Source of the DNA: Cyathus striatus
Lineage: Eukaryota > Basidiomycota > Agaricomycetes > Agaricales > Nidulariaceae
Length of the DNA: 64,000 nucleotides
Assembly: GCA_025738555.1 (NCBI GenBank)
Contig: JAOVFP010000009.1
Location: 1,798,001 to 1,862,000, forward strand
Direction of reading: 5' to 3'
The first letter of the stretch is position 1; each line of letters begins with the position of its first letter. A program made the position numbers and the translations under genes. The notes under the pieces were generated by a model. The model was given only the letters and a program-made list of their open reading frames with translations, was not told the origin of the DNA and ran no database searches. Of the stretch, positions 33,545 through 46,815 are shown piece by piece.

Positions 33545-35664
33545 GGTGCTCTACTAGGATTTTTCTCTCATTGGGCCGATAGAAGAGAATTTTATATATT
33601 GCCATCAGTTATTATAGAAGTCAGCCGAATTGAATAAGAGAATGCCACTTTGTAATTCCCGACGTACCGGCATACGTGCATGACAGATCTATGCAGACTT
33701 GTTCTGGCCTGAACTATATTATAGTGGTCATCAGCTTACTGAATTTCCCAATACACGATTACGAATGTACGAACGCGTGCTAAATTTACAGTGCATTCCA
33801 CGGTGGAATGGGATATACCACGGGTTTAAAGTCTCATATTGAACGGGATACGTACTAATATGAACAGTACCTTGGTAAGCTGTAACGGGGCAGCATTAAT
33901 GACTACTAAAGAAGTCAGCGCACTGGGACCTACCCCATTAACTAGTATTAATATTCAAAATTCTGATCATTAACCCACCCTGGAAGGTTGTCTTCCAGCT
34001 CCTCTGGCAATCTCTTGCCAGTAGGTTGAACTCTAGTCCATCGCGCCTCGTGCACGCTTGAGTCATGAATTTCCGTTGAAGAAAATGGGTGCGTCGATGC
34101 GCCCAGTTTTGAGTTCTGCGAGCTCTATTGCACATATGTTTCCGTGAGAAGCAATAAGATACAATAAGATTTAGATATGAGCCTGCCAGGACCGATGTCT
34201 AATAGAGTACAAGGTGTCGGTAGATGTTATAAGTATGACGATTCAAAACCTTAACACAATGTTAGCCAGCCTCTTAAAGTACAGAAAATGAAGACTAAAG
34301 AACTTCTTTCTGCTAATATGCAATTTCGGAGTTCAGCTCCGACGTCCCCAAAGACGACGACCATGACAGAACTTTACGTAGTAGTCACCTGGGGATTTGG
34401 GGATTGGAAAGAATGGCGGTAATCAGAGCGTATCAACGCCTCAACGGCTAGGCTACCCACTGTCTTGCATAGACGGTAGCAAGATCTACCACTCGTGTTG
34501 CTGTCGTGTCACTGATATTGCCAAGGGGGTTCAAGAATTTTGTCAAGGTACATCGGGTCGATGTAAATTTTAAGCCCCATGTCAGGTACCCTACCTACTG
34601 TGGGAATTAAATACCTATTATGGATATTATATAATCAGAATTATATCACATGATCTTGCCTGTCCTGCCACTTGAGCCTTAGTCTCGAGAGGCATGGGGG
34701 CAATTTCATACATGTATTTACTTTAAGTTAACTTTAAGTATCTTACAGTTCTCCTTCTTTCTCTTTGTGTTCTCTTCTATATCTCAGATAGTTCCATAGT
34801 CTTTGACTTCGAGCTTTACTTTTTCACCCACCCTTCCACTTAACCTTTTTTCTTTACTTTTTTATATTGTCGTACGCTTGTATTTAGCTACCACTTGCCT
34901 TTGCCGGCTTGAGCTCGGCCTTTTGAAAGTATTTCAAGGGTTATGCGAGAGAGCTAGGGTGACTGAATACACTTATTCACACGCAACTAACCTTAAGGTT
35001 GGATGGATGTGCCAACCACTCACTTTCTTCATACAGGAACCTTCAACTACACTTCATCCTCTTCAACCTGGATGTTCAAAAATTGAGCATCTTATTTTTA
35101 TACAAGCAATGTGATAATCCGGGTTGTGGATTCCAACCATTAGTGCAAGCATTCTACCTTGATTTACTACTTGGCTATGAGTCTATGTCTACTCTTAGTA
35201 TAAATATACTTTCTGACCGACTTCCTCCTTCTCAAAGAACCCAAATTCTTAGTGTAATATGATGCCTACACTATAAACTCACCCTCTGTATCGCATTTTG
35301 AGCATAGTTATTATTACTGAAAATGGTTTATTATATATTAATTTAAAAATCCTCTGAAGTTGTACTTTATGACAAATTTCTAAGTGAGGTCTGGAAAAAA
35401 TTTAAGGGCACCTGAGGGTACCCTACCTACCTAACCTGATATCGCTTGGCAAAATTTTCGCACCCCCTTGGAGATTGCACTCAGGAGATCAAAAAACTTG
35501 AGTCAGGCCTTCAGGACTTGGGAGCAATTGGGAGCCTCAGTAACTGAATCGTAATATGGAGGGGTGAATGTGGTTGATTAATCGATAGTGGAGGGCTGTG
35601 CTATGAGGTTTACTTGCCTGTTGAGGACAAGCTGAGGTTAGGCTGAGGACGAGATGACCCCAAG
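33545..35664. other. Interval without a recognised gene
   Basis: Short ORFs (for example 34803-35114, 34999-35262) have no recognisable motif. Pyrimidine-rich stretches at 34745-34870 resemble a promoter or leader. Confidence 0.35.
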
Positions 35665-35969
35665 ATGAACCATAGCAAAACCAAAGACGTCATTAGTCTA
35701 TTGAACGCCGTTATGTCCGAATCTGAAAAACGGGACGTCGGGATCACATACCGATCAATCGAAGCTTCTGATTGGGTCCGGGCCCAAACGATATATAAGG
35801 AGGTACTTACGTCCAACGAAGGAATCAAATCCTTCCCCGCTTCCCCACCGTTACTTCCACCAAGTTTCAAGGCCTTTGGATACTTGAAGACGAGCGCACA
35901 GGATGTCGACGAGTCGAAATGGTTTCGAGCTAGTAGAAGTTATGCGGCTGTTTGCGGGCTTCGATCGTT
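35665..35969 (+). CDS. Hypothetical exon, small acidic/helical protein
   Basis: Begins MNHSKTKDVISLLNAVMSES and is open for about 101 codons up to a perfect donor GTAAGT at 35970 (CGTT/GTAAGTTT), suggesting a first exon. Composition looks coding and GC-balanced. No family recognised. Whether it joins the Ser/Thr-rich gene 430 bp downstream is unclear. Confidence 0.45.
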
Positions 35970-36395
35970 GTAAGTTTTCCATTTTGGTACGCGTTTGTTG
36001 ACTGAAAATCCAGGGATTCAACAGAATATATTGTGTAATATCTAGCTTATTTATCGCAAAGAAATATCCGCCTCCGGGCCAAACATCAATGCATCATAAC
36101 CCATAAATTCTGAACGCTAGGTCAGCCTCCTCTTCATTAATTTTGTTCTTTACTTTCATCCTCGCATTCGAATACCAACACACCACACCCTCAGCCTTCC
36201 TTCGTCACCCCACACATACCTCCAGCCGTTCCGTACTTTATTGTATCCTACCCGTCTTCCCTCCTACCCTATCAACATATTTTCTAACTTCGTGTGCTTC
36301 TTCTTGTCCAGGATCTCTCCTTTCGCCGTCCTCCCCTCTCTCCACTGGGGCCCTTCAATAGCGAATATCACTCCCTTCCCCACTCCTCTTCCAAC

Positions 36396-39267
36396 ATGCT
36401 TGCTGCCCGACCCTCCAGGGCAGCTTATGAAGGTCAAATCAGCAAAGAAGAACGCTCTCCACACCCATTGTGGTTTCACCCCCCCAATCAGGTCATCCTC
36501 CCGGAGAATTATTCGTCACTCAGCCAAGAAGGCTATCAAGAAAGCCGACACTTTGGATGTCAGGGGCGTCTTCTCATGAACACTAAATGGGACCTCTCTG
36601 TCGTGCTGAAGGGAGTTTGGAGTACGATGCGTGGTCCATGGAGTGCTCGGATTGAGCCTTTGGCTATCCAGATGGTCGTTGTGTGGCCGGGAAATGAAGG
36701 GAACTATATGCCGGTTGACATATTTTATCGGTCATATCTTGTTCCTGATCCTGCCGTGTCAGCCACTACCTCGACTTCTGCCCCCGTTCTTGGCTCCTAC
36801 CACACATCCCCTCCGTTCTCCATTGCCACCACCTCCTCTACCTCTATACCGTCCTGGTACACCCAACCTTCATCGTCGACTCAAGCCGTGAACTCAGCCT
36901 CCTTCACTCCGCTTCCCGCCACCTCTGACACTTCGAAGACGAAAAAGGAGATCATTTTCGGCAGCGTGAAAGATTCAATGCACGCTCCGAGGAGAACTTA
37001 GAAGACCAAGAACGAGCTTGTTTTCGGAACTGTGAAGGATTCATGCCATGCGCCGTGGAGCGAGAACGCTGATAGATTGGAAGCGATCGCTAGTCGGTCA
37101 TCTAGCGCTAATGTTGTGGAAAACGGTAGCTCGTCAGCCGTACCTTTGAGATCTAGGTCTGGATCAACTACATCTCCGTCTCAGGATAAGAACAAGAAAC
37201 TATCCGGGAGTATCAAGGTCTCACCAGCGGAGGCCAGTGTTGGGGAACATAGTAGTTTATTGATCTCACTTTCAGGTTCTGGGTTCTTGTCCAGAACGCC
37301 ACCAGGTTCACCTCCTACGGACAAGGATAAGGGCGTTGTTCAATCTGGAGTGAACTTGGTTAGTAGTGAGGGATCAACAACACCTCCCGACACTCCGCCA
37401 GCATTGAAGGTGAAGCGTGACAAGGGGAAGGGAAAGGTTAAGGAGGGCGCTGGCGAAGGGGACAAAAGTAAGAATATGGGCATACTCAGATAAGTTTACT
37501 GCTAACGAATTCTCCTTTCTTCGCTAGGTACTTCATCAGGAGGTAGGACGAAGATAGCCAAGGGGAAGGTCAAGAAGGTAGAAGGTGCTAGTTCACAGGA
37601 CGAATGTAAGAGTGTACCTCACCTTCAGATGACTTTCCTGCTAATGAGGGATTGGCTACTTATCCTCTAGATACTTCGTCAGTATGTCGGATGAGAAACG
37701 AAAAGGCGAAGGAGAATACTCGTGCCGTACTGAACGATGTGTCTAATATACCTCCTGACACTCTACCAGTGCTACGAGCGAAGAAAGCTCAGAAGAAGGC
37801 GGAGAAGAAAGGAGAAGTTGGCCTTCTATCGAACGATGATTCAGCCACGCCTCCCGGTTCTCCACCAGCTATACAAACAAGAAGAGACAAAGGGAAAAGG
37901 AAGGCGAAAGAAGATTTCAGTCTTATACCATTCCCCGGCCGGGCTGACACTTCATCAGCTGTCTCTCTGCTCTCTACTTCCCCGTCCTCCACCACCCCGT
38001 CTACCTCCCTTTCGTCTGTTATCACCCTTTCATTCCAGATCTCCTCTGCCTCATCCTCCTCCTCTACCTCTTCATTGTCCTCTCTCACCTCTCCATCTAC
38101 TTCGACTTCATCTACTATTTGTCCGCCCTCCACTACTTCGTCTTCAACGTCTTCATCATCTACTCCACCTCTCGTCTCCTCTCGAACCTCTCTCGCTTAC
38201 TCGTTGCCGCCCAGTCCCTCTTTCCTCTCCTCGCCAGCCAAACACATCTCTCCTGCGCTCACATTTACTGCGGCTTATTTTGTTCTCGCTTCCAGTGAAC
38301 AGCAAGCGAAAAAGAACGACAACGTGGATGAGCATCTCTCAGTACCTTCAATCGTAATCTCCCCTCCGACCAATGATAAAGCCGTAGTCGCATCATCTCC
38401 TACCTCCACAGCAGCTTTCTCAGTCTTCTCTGCCAACGAATAGCCAGCTTCTACTGCATCGATTCCGTTCTTGCTGCCTGGTGGAACAATCACCAAGGAG
38501 AAAACGGTGTGCACCGATCTATCGGTTATTATTAATCCCACTATTCAGCAGGATAGTATAAAGAAAATATCGAGTGCTTCAGCGGTGCCAGTTCCCAGTA
38601 CCGTGACTCAAAGCGAGAAAGCTTCTAACATCTCATTAGCACAAGTGCAAGGTTCTTCAGCTGCACGAGAACGGGAATTGAGGGAGCTTCTCCAACGGAC
38701 CAGGCACAGCAAGAAAGAGCCCAAAATGGTATCTGAGTTGGAGACTCAGACAAGCCTGCCGACCTATTTAGACGACTGGCTGGAAGAATAGAAGGAGAAG
38801 ACCGGTACTCGACTGACTATTGCTAGTGTGAGTCTGCTATTTGGAAGTGAGCTAGATCTTTGTTTGTTTTGATAATCCTACTAAGTAATGACAGGTCATA
38901 TAGTTCCGCAGTACGAGCGTGAACAGCCAAAAGCGTGGTCTAGTCCTAGAACAGGGTTACCTAGGTCGATCCGAAAGGAGAGGAAGAGCGTGCCATCATC
39001 TGAGGAGAGCGAGAAAATTCTAGTGCCTCCCATGAAATGTCTTCCTATACCGCCTAAAAGATGGTGGCTCAACACCGATGGCGGGTTGGAGAAAGGTCAG
39101 TTCAATCCCCATTGTTTATGATCTGTTCCCTGAAGCATTCTTATTCAGGTGACGATAAAGCGGAAACCAACGACCTTCGTGGAGGATCTATGGCGATAGT
39201 TCGTACCATGATTTGGTCGTCGATTAAATATACCCGTTCCTTTTTTGATTGTATTGTCGGACTATAA
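36396..39267 (+). pseudogene. Ser/Thr/Pro-rich protein with TPPGSPP motifs, premature stops
   Basis: Exons about 36396-37467, 37528-37605, 37671 to about 38830, then about 38893-39096 and 39150-39267, with consensus introns. The N-terminal 130 residues look globular (WDLSVVLKGVWSTMRGPWSA). Then come Ser/Thr-rich linkers with FGSVKDSMHAPRR and repeated TPPGSPP followed by RDKGKGK units, a long Ser/Thr tract (37940-38230), and a C-terminal segment with SLAQVQGSSAARERELREL. In-frame TAG stops at 36999 (Glu in the paralogue), 38441 (Gln in the paralogue) and 38789 break it. Probably an unstructured nuclear or regulatory protein; function unknown. Decayed paralogue at 48.1-50.0 kb on the other strand. 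Confidence 0.7.
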
Positions 39268-41104
39268 TCTTCTTTCTCTTTTTCTAGTTTCTTTTTTCAT
39301 TCAGCTATTGTTTCTATTTTATTTTTCTCTATGTTCTTTCTTCTTTTCCCCAAGTTGAGCTCGTCTCGGACTATTTTTTGTATGTTTTGTTGGTTCAACT
39401 TGGTTATCAGTATCATTATCCTCTTTCCGTTCTTTCCCTTGAGCCACGCCTCGGCCCTCGGCACTTTTCTTTATATTTTCATTGTTCCTGTTTTGGGGGT
39501 TTGAGATTATAGATTGATCCAGACAAGTGGACAAATATGTCTGGATAGTGAAGGTGTTACATTGTGTACATAGTCTTGAGATTTAAATTTGAATTTACTT
39601 TTTAAGTCTTTAGTATGTCCTGAGTTTGAATCTCAATGTGTGAAAGATGAACAAGTCAACACTATTAATTGATGACATACTCATAGGTTATGCAAGAACA
39701 TGTGTTTCACTGAGGAGCAATCAGACTGACAATGCTGAGTCCCTACTACTGCGACCTCGAGCTCATCATTCAATTTTTGCAGGCCACATTCCCCACACCC
39801 TCCTACAGTCTCCCACTATCATGGGGGAAGTAATTGACTTTGATGGGGTGAAATGTGTGTCATGTAGGAAGGTTTGGCAATGATCCAGGAAAAGTGATGA
39901 TTATGAGACATAGTGCAGGTGGTTTTTTAATTTTAATTTTTGAAATCCTTTCATTTTATATTGGTCACCTGATAAGGTATGTCATGATACTGTAATGTCT
40001 ACATATGTAATGTAATACTGTGGTGTTTAATTGTAAGGTGATACGCCTTAAAATTATTTAATGGTTAAATCTCCCTATTTGTCATATAATATTAGCACTC
40101 AGTATTAGTACTGCACATCATGAGTACAAGGGTTGGGACGAGTCCCGAGTTGCCAATCAAAGTGTTCTATTTTGAATACATTACTAAGGGAATGGGACAT
40201 CTGAGAGCTGGGGTTGAGTCCTGCACTGCCAGCAGAAATATCTAATTGATATATACTAAAGGAAATACAACCAGATGTGTGTTATCTAATTACTAGAGTC
40301 CAAAAGACTATGTACATGCACCCAGTACTTGATTGAAACTTAGCTAAGGAACGCGTTCCGCGTTCCTGTCACGTGATCAAACGCGAGGCGTTAGAACTGT
40401 TATCTCCGAACCGGTTATTGCGGTTGCGCGTAGGCCGGAGAAAGTCATGTGACTTCGTACTTGTACTCCGAAATTATCCCGCTGTTTGATCTACCACATG
40501 GAATTCCACATGTATTGTTGCTCCCGCATGGTCAATATGTTGGAAACAACATTATGTCGTCATATAAAGTAGTCTAGAGTAGTTCCTTTCCATATATAGG
40601 TACTGTACAGTTTTATTTGTAAAAGATATATAAGGAGGACAGGAAGGAGGAGGAAAAGTAAGCAATCCCAGGAGAAATCCTAGGCTTCTTCCACTCTAGG
40701 AGTGTAATAAATTGGAATAGAAACGAATTTGAACAGTATTTGGACCGAGTAATTTCGTATTAGAAAGTAATCTATAGTTTCCTACCTTTATACTAGTTTA
40801 TACATTATCTGTGTTTTCTCTCCCTTGAACTTAAAGCCTGTGGTTTGCGATGATTATTTGAGTATTACAATATATATTAGTAGTATTTAAATACAAATCA
40901 CAAATTCGGCGCATCAAAGGCATAATTGCCTTGTAAGTAAGGTGTTAATTATATTGATTTTGCCTGAACTCTCAGCATTCCAGATGCTGTTGTCAGTTGT
41001 TTGGTAGGTAGTTGGATGCTGTGATTGAAAGTTCTGAGTAACACATGACATGTCAGATGATGTAATTGGTGTAGTCAGAAGGTGAAATTGTAGGGAGTGA
41101 AAAT
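39268..41104. other. Interval with repeats, no recognised gene
   Basis: Contains two box B-like words at about 40131 and 40214 (GGTTGAGTCC), perhaps SINE remnants. A palindrome GGAACGCGTTCC sits at about 40348. The segment about 40360-40900 resembles an LTR (TATATAAGG at about 40626, AATAAA at about 40707), but ends and duplication were not established. Confidence 0.35.
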
Positions 41105-41225
41105 ATATCACCAGGGCATGGGTTGAACCCAGGGGTTCATGCTCAAGCAGGGAATTCCAGTCCCCTGCTTGCTGGGGGTGCAATAGTAGGCACACACAAT
41201 GGAGACCACTGAGCCATCATGCACC
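41105..41225 (-). repeat. tRNA-derived SINE-like sequence
   Basis: Minus strand: box A-like TGGCTCAGTGG (41206-41216) and box B-like GGTTCAACCC (41120-41129). The box spacing is longer than in a tRNA. The stretch between includes an inverted repeat AGCAGGG/CCCTGCT. A second candidate is at 6305-6400. Confidence 0.45.
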
Positions 41226-41751
41226 AGTGCAGGTGGTTTGTCCATTGAGCTGTTACTTGTTGCAAAAGGCATGGAGGGGTTGTTTTGGGCTGCAGCTCTG
41301 CAGAGCATTATAGGACTCCTGTGCCTAAGATCTATGATCAGGTGGTACATTATCTTTGTTGTCCTTGTTCTTCTTCTTTGATTCCTGCCACTTTCCATGC
41401 ACACCTTCATTCATCACCACATTCCTTCCATTCATCATATTTCCCTTTCTCTCCTATGATTTGTTGCCACATTCTATCCATATGTTACCATTTCCTTTCC
41501 CTTTGTCCAGTGCTTCATATTATAGCCAGTGCACACTGCAAAGAAACAAGCTGAGTCCACACTGTTGTCTTCAATTGAAAACACTTACTTTTCAGTATTG
41601 TAGATGATTATCATAAAGATAAAAATAATAATGTGGTATTGTGAAAGTAACAGGTAGGATGAGACTAGAGGGTACATGGACCTACATACACCAATGAAGC
41701 AAAGAAAATCAAATGAGGTATGGGATTACATTGAGCTACTGTGATAATTGA

Positions 41752-42050
41752 ATCAATTTGTCATCCCTCTGGGTGCATGACATGCTGAACCGTCAGGTCC
41801 TTTCATCACTTTGGTAGACCCTGCATGACACACCAAAATTTTTCATCACTTTCACTAATTGGACTAGCAAAAAAAAAAATTTAGGTGAATTTAAGCCTGA
41901 AATTGCAAGCTTGAGCCTGATAGAAAAAATTTCTGAACCTGCTATTTTGTGTGACCATTTGAACCCCTCATCATTTTTGAATGTGACACATGACAAGCAC
42001 TGAATTTCATTTTGTCAAAAGGGTGTGTGACATGTGACTGATGGATTGAT
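41752..42050. mobile_element. MITE, copy 1
   Basis: About 299 bp with short imperfect inverted ends starting ATCAAT, flanked by TTGA on both sides (41748-41751 and 42051-42054). A related copy is at 53911-54234, sharing blocks such as GGGTGCATGACA, GACACACC and AAATTGCAAG. Confidence 0.6.
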
Positions 42051-42212
42051 TTGATTACTACAGTACTTGTTTATACTTAGTACAATGTGAGCCATCCCTT
42101 TACTATCAGATTGTTGAGCTTTCTTCCAGATTGATTTTGAGTTGATATTCTGAAGAGATTGATTTGGAGAATCTTTAAAGCAAACTTCTTGTAATTCTCA
42201 AGATTCAGAGTG

Positions 42213-42450
42213 TCACACTTAGCACATGGTGTCATACTTGTAGAGTACAGATAGAGTCCAGATAGAGTCCATGTAAAGTTAAGTATATTTGACTAAGTTT
42301 AGTGGACTCCAGGTGTATTCCAGTTATTTCTGGACTCTACCTGAACTTTACCTGGAGTCCAGCTGAAGTCCATCTAAATCATACAATTTTTCAATATAAA
42401 GTCCAGGTGGACTTCAGGTGGACTCCACCAGATTCTGGGGGCAGTGTAAT
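42213..42450. repeat. Array of AGTCCAGGTGGACT-type palindromic words
   Basis: Dense copies in both orientations of GAGTCCA, AAGTCCA and TGGACTC, ending GGGGGCAGTGTAATGACC. The architecture resembles the subterminal arrays of the hAT-like elements. Element ends not established. Confidence 0.5.
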
Positions 42451-43108
42451 GACCTCTGTGTGGTTTCCCACAAGTCTCCCAGTATTTTGAAACACACATC
42501 AACACTACCTGCAGCATGTTGAAAGTGCCTTAGACATGCCAGTACTATTAACTACAAATCTGTTGTAACTGACCACCTGTCAAAATCTGCACATATTAGT
42601 GTGTCTTGATGCATGTTTAATAATAGCATGGAGCAGCACTTGATGCACCTTTGAAACTGAATGTGCCTGCATGATTTCTCATATGGCTTTAGAATAACTT
42701 AAGCACCACATGAGCTGTCTTCTATTCTGGATTCCAAGTACTTATTTGAAATCTGAAGTCTGATTTAAAGCCTACTAAACTGAACAGAAAGCAATTGTCT
42801 TAGTTACTTTTGAATACATTGTTCATTTACTCTACTTGAAAACATTGTACTCTCAAACTATACATAAATCTAACTTGAACTTACTTTTCTTCATTGGTGG
42901 TATTAATACTATTTAAATAAAGATCATCTAAAAGTTAGTCTTATCACTAGACCCCAAATCTTGTCATTTAAAAAAAATCAATGTACATGTGATGCAATTT
43001 TCAAAATATCACTGTAGCTGCCTAAGTGATGAACAGGGTCACTGGTTTAGCATGTGATGGAAGATTTGGAGTGACAAACTATTTGAAGTTGAAAATATCT
43101 CTAATCTC
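42451..43108. other. Interval downstream of the second NB-ARC/TPR gene
   Basis: AT-rich, no ORF of interest. Presumably 3' flank of the minus-strand NLR. Confidence 0.4.
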
Positions 43109-46100
43109 TTAAGAATGCTCCTTTCCAAGAATTCTTTCTCTCATATCCAGTTGAATCTGCAACTGCTTAGCATCCTCCCATTTTTCTAGGTTCTGAAAAG
43201 TGATTACCAAATTACCCAGACTTGAGAGTGTATCAGGATGCTCTTTTCCAAGAATTCTTTCACTCATTTCCAGTACCTGAATCTGCAAATTCTCAGCATC
43301 TTCCCATTTTCCTAGGTTCTGGAAAGTGACCACTAAATTACTTATGCTTGAAAGAGTATAAGGATGCTCTTTTCCAAGAATTCTTTCTCTAATATCCAGC
43401 ACATGAACCTGCAAATATTCAGCATCTGTCCATTTTCCAAGGTTTTGGAATATGGTTGCTAACTTAAGCATGCTTGAGAGTGTGCAAGGATGCTCTTTTC
43501 CAAGAGTCCTTTCCCTCATATCAAGCACCTGAATTTGCAGCTGCTCAGCATCAGTCCATTTTCCTAGACTCAATAAAGTTCTTGCCAAATTACTCATACT
43601 TGATATTGTATGAGGATGCTCCTTTCCAAGAATCATTTCTCTCACATCCAGCACTTGAATCTGCAACTGCTCAGCATCTGCCCATTTTCCTAGCTTTGAG
43701 AAAGTGATTGCCAAATTATTCATGTTTGAGAGTGTGTCAGGATGCTCCTTTCCAAGAATCCTTTCCCTTATATCCAGCATCTGAATCTGCAGCTGCTCAG
43801 CATCTACCCATTTTTTTTGAATGTAGAAAGTTGCTGCCAAATTGCTCATGCTTAAAAGTGTATCGGAATGCTCTGTTCCAAGAATCCTTTCCTGTATATT
43901 TAGTACCTGAATCTGCAGCTTCTCAGCATCTTCCCATTTTCTTAGCACATAGAAAGTAACTGCTAAATTACTCATACTTGAGAGTGTGTTAGAATGCTCT
44001 TTTCCAAGAATATTTTCTGTCAAATTAAGTATCTGAATCTGCATATGCTCAGCATCTGCCCATTTTTTTAGCTGCCCAAAAATAAGTGCTAAACTATTCA
44101 TAGCTAAGAGTGTCTCAGGATGCTCTTTACCAAAAAATCTTTCTTTTATATTCAGCATCTCTATAAGCAACTGTGAAGCCTCAGTCCATTTTTCCAATTT
44201 TTTAAGAGTAACTTCCAAGTTATTCATACTTGAAAGTGTGTCAGGATGCTCATTTCCAAGAATCTTTTCCCTTTTTTCCAGCACCTGAACCTGTAACTTC
44301 TCAGCATCTGTCCATTTTTCTAGTTTTTGGAATGTATTTGCCAAATTACCCATGCATGACAATGTGTCAGGATGCTCATTTCCAAGAATCTTTTCCATTT
44401 TTTCCAGCACCTGAACCTGCAACTTCTCAGCATCTGTCCATTTTTCTAGTTTTTGGAATGTGTTTGCCAAATTACCCATGCATGACAATGTGTCAGGATG
44501 CTCCTTTCCAATAGTTCTTTCCATTATCTCTAGAACATAAATCTGTAATATCTCAGCATTTTCCCACTTTTCAAAGTGTTGAAAGGTGTTTCCCAAATTA
44601 ACCATGGTAAACAGTGTGTGAGGATGTTTCTCTCCAAGCACCCTTTTCATCTTATCTAGCACCTGAATTTGCAGCTGTTCAGCATCTTCCCATTCTCCTA
44701 TTTTCTGCATAGTGTTTGCCAAACTGCCCATGGCTATGAGTGTATCAGGATGCTCCTCTCCAAGAATATTTTGCCTCATATTCAAGATCTGAATCTGCAA
44801 CTGCACAGCATCTTTCCACTTTTGTAGGTACCAGTATGTTCTTGCAAGGTCAGCAGCTACTGTGAGTGTGGCACATAGTTTAGAAGTGATTTCTTGATTT
44901 ATCTGCATGCCAGTCTCTAGGTACATTAGGTTTAAAGTTTTCAAACCATTTGATATGTTTTCAACCTCTCCTACAAGCATCTCTAAATGAATTTGTACAG
45001 TTTTTATTGTATAAACTTCTTCCAAGTAATATTTTCCAGCATTATTCAGTAACATAGCTGAAATTCTGAATATATCATCATAATATTTTATATCATTTAT
45101 ATTTTTTCCACTTTTTAAATTTTGAAGAAAATGAGGTTGTAGAGTGTTCATGTACATATATTCCTTTGTAGTGTTTTCTGTTGAAACTGAGCATACTATT
45201 ATTGCTTTTGCATTTAGATTCCATAAATCTCTTTCATCAATAGACAATCTATCTTGACAATATGTCTGCACCAGTGGATGTAAGCTATATACTGATCTTT
45301 TTGTAGTTTTCTTTATCAATGAAAAAGAAAGAAGCAGTTCAATACTCTCAGAAAAGAGCCAATCATCCCATTCTCCAAATTCATTCATGTTAAGTAGTGA
45401 ATTATTCATTAAGGGAAAATATGATGGTATAGTATTATCATTGTACAACTCTGTGTTTATTAAAATGTACTCTGCAGCTCTTTCAAATATTGATTTAAAT
45501 ATGTTTTCATGGTGAAAAATGCAAGAATATTTAAAAGTGTTACTGCATAATCTGCTACAATTTTACTGTTCTTATTTTCTTTATTATTTGATAATTCTAC
45601 AATCTTTTGAATTGAGATTTCCCAGGTTCTATAAACTGTTTTGTTATATCCTGATGCACCTTTAAACTTTTCATGATTCAAAATATTTGGTCTGTATTTG
45701 TTGTAGATTTTTATAAAATCAACAAATTCACATTGAACTTGAGATATATAAGCTCCAGCCATATCAATTGCTAGTGGCAGATAATGCAAGTTTTGAACTA
45801 TAACTTTTGCATCTTCCAAGTGCTCTTCAGAATTCTTGTCAACTCCACTTGTTTTGAAAAATAGATCAATTGCAGTCTCTTCAGTCATTTCAGATACTTC
45901 CATTGAGTTCTTATGTGTTGTAATTCTTCTTAGAGCAGGATTTCTGCTTGTAATCAAGATATTCCCTATATTTCCAGGGGGGAGAAACTTTTCAACTAGT
46001 TCAGGAGAGCCATCAGCATTGTCAAAGATCATAAGCCATTCAGATTTAAGGTTGGAAATCCAATTAAGCACTGTAGCAGAGAATGAAGATGCAGAAGTTC

Positions 46101-46815
46101 CTGAAGTAGAAATCTTCTTATATATTTCCTTCAGACTTTGAACAATTGTATCTTCAGAGGTTGTATCAATCCAAAAGACATAGGCAAATCTATAAAAATT
46201 TGTTAGTCCTTTAATAATGATGATGACAGTGAAGTATACTCACTGGCCAGCAATTTGATCATTAAACTTCAGGCAAATCTGGGTCTTTCCAATTCCACCC
46301 ATTCCATACAATAGAAACATTTTTCTCTCAGTCATTCTACCAGGTCTAAAATGTTCATGAAGTTTCTCAAGGTACTTTTCTTGACCAACAAAGTTTTGAG
46401 AGGTACAAGCAGTAGTAGATTGAAGTGGGGAAAGTGGTTCATCCCAGTCATTTGGCTTATTATAGATATTCAGATTCTGTAAAAAAGAGTGGAATCTGTA
46501 AGACAAGAATTTAGACTTTCTATGATAAACTGCATATGCTACTTGGGTATCAATCCTCATATATTCATTCATCTGAGCATGCTGGATAACAAAGTTATGA
46601 GCGTTTGCAAACAGCCCGCTGCCTATTTCTGATGTTTGGGTTGTGATTCCGTGAGAAGAATGCATTTTGCTGTGCAGTTTGATGGGTTGTTCAAGTTGGT
46701 AGATAGGACAAACCATCAAGTTGCCGGGACGATGCTTTATAAACCCCAACGTGTGAGTATTTCTATTTTTAATCGTGATTGATAGTACCCTGATACATTC
46801 TTGACTTGCATTCAA
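43109..46815 (-). pseudogene. NB-ARC/TPR STAND (NLR-like) gene with one frameshift
   Basis: Exon 1 46815-46244, 54-nt intron 46243-46190 (same place as in the 0-3.8 kb paralogue), exon 2 46189-43109. Exon 1 carries an N-terminal region with GSGLFANAHNFVIQHAQMNE, typical of the linker before the switch domain in Agaricomycete STAND proteins, then FVGQEKYLEKLHEHF and the P-loop GMGGIGKT. Exon 2 has LMIFDNADGS, ITSRNP, LPLAIDMAGAY and HPLVQTYCQDRL, followed by about 14 TPR units of 42 residues. The start may be the Met of MHSSHGITTQ rather than 46815. A run of six T in the paralogue is five here (45515-45519), which shifts the frame between the NB-ARC and TPR parts. Otherwise both parts are open. 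Confidence 0.88.

Noticed and set aside
34560..34620. CCCTACCTA-like words as a telomeric remnant
   Set aside because: Only scattered words, no tandem array of a telomere unit.
37737..38357. Overlapping ORFs in the Ser/Thr tract, both strands
   Set aside because: Low-complexity TCN repeats leave several frames open; only the frame with the spliced TPPGSPP motifs is conserved in the paralogue.
40360..40905. Solo LTR at 40.4-40.9 kb
   Set aside because: TATA-like and AATAAA signals are present, but no TG/CA termini with a target duplication could be fixed.
41108..41410. 100-residue minus ORF at 41.1-41.4 kb
   Set aside because: Overlaps the SINE-like box A and B words; translation shows no domain.
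43474..46141. Plus-strand ORFs opposite the second NB-ARC/TPR gene
   Set aside because: They repeat with the 126-bp period (DAPFQESFP units) and are antisense shadows of the TPR array.
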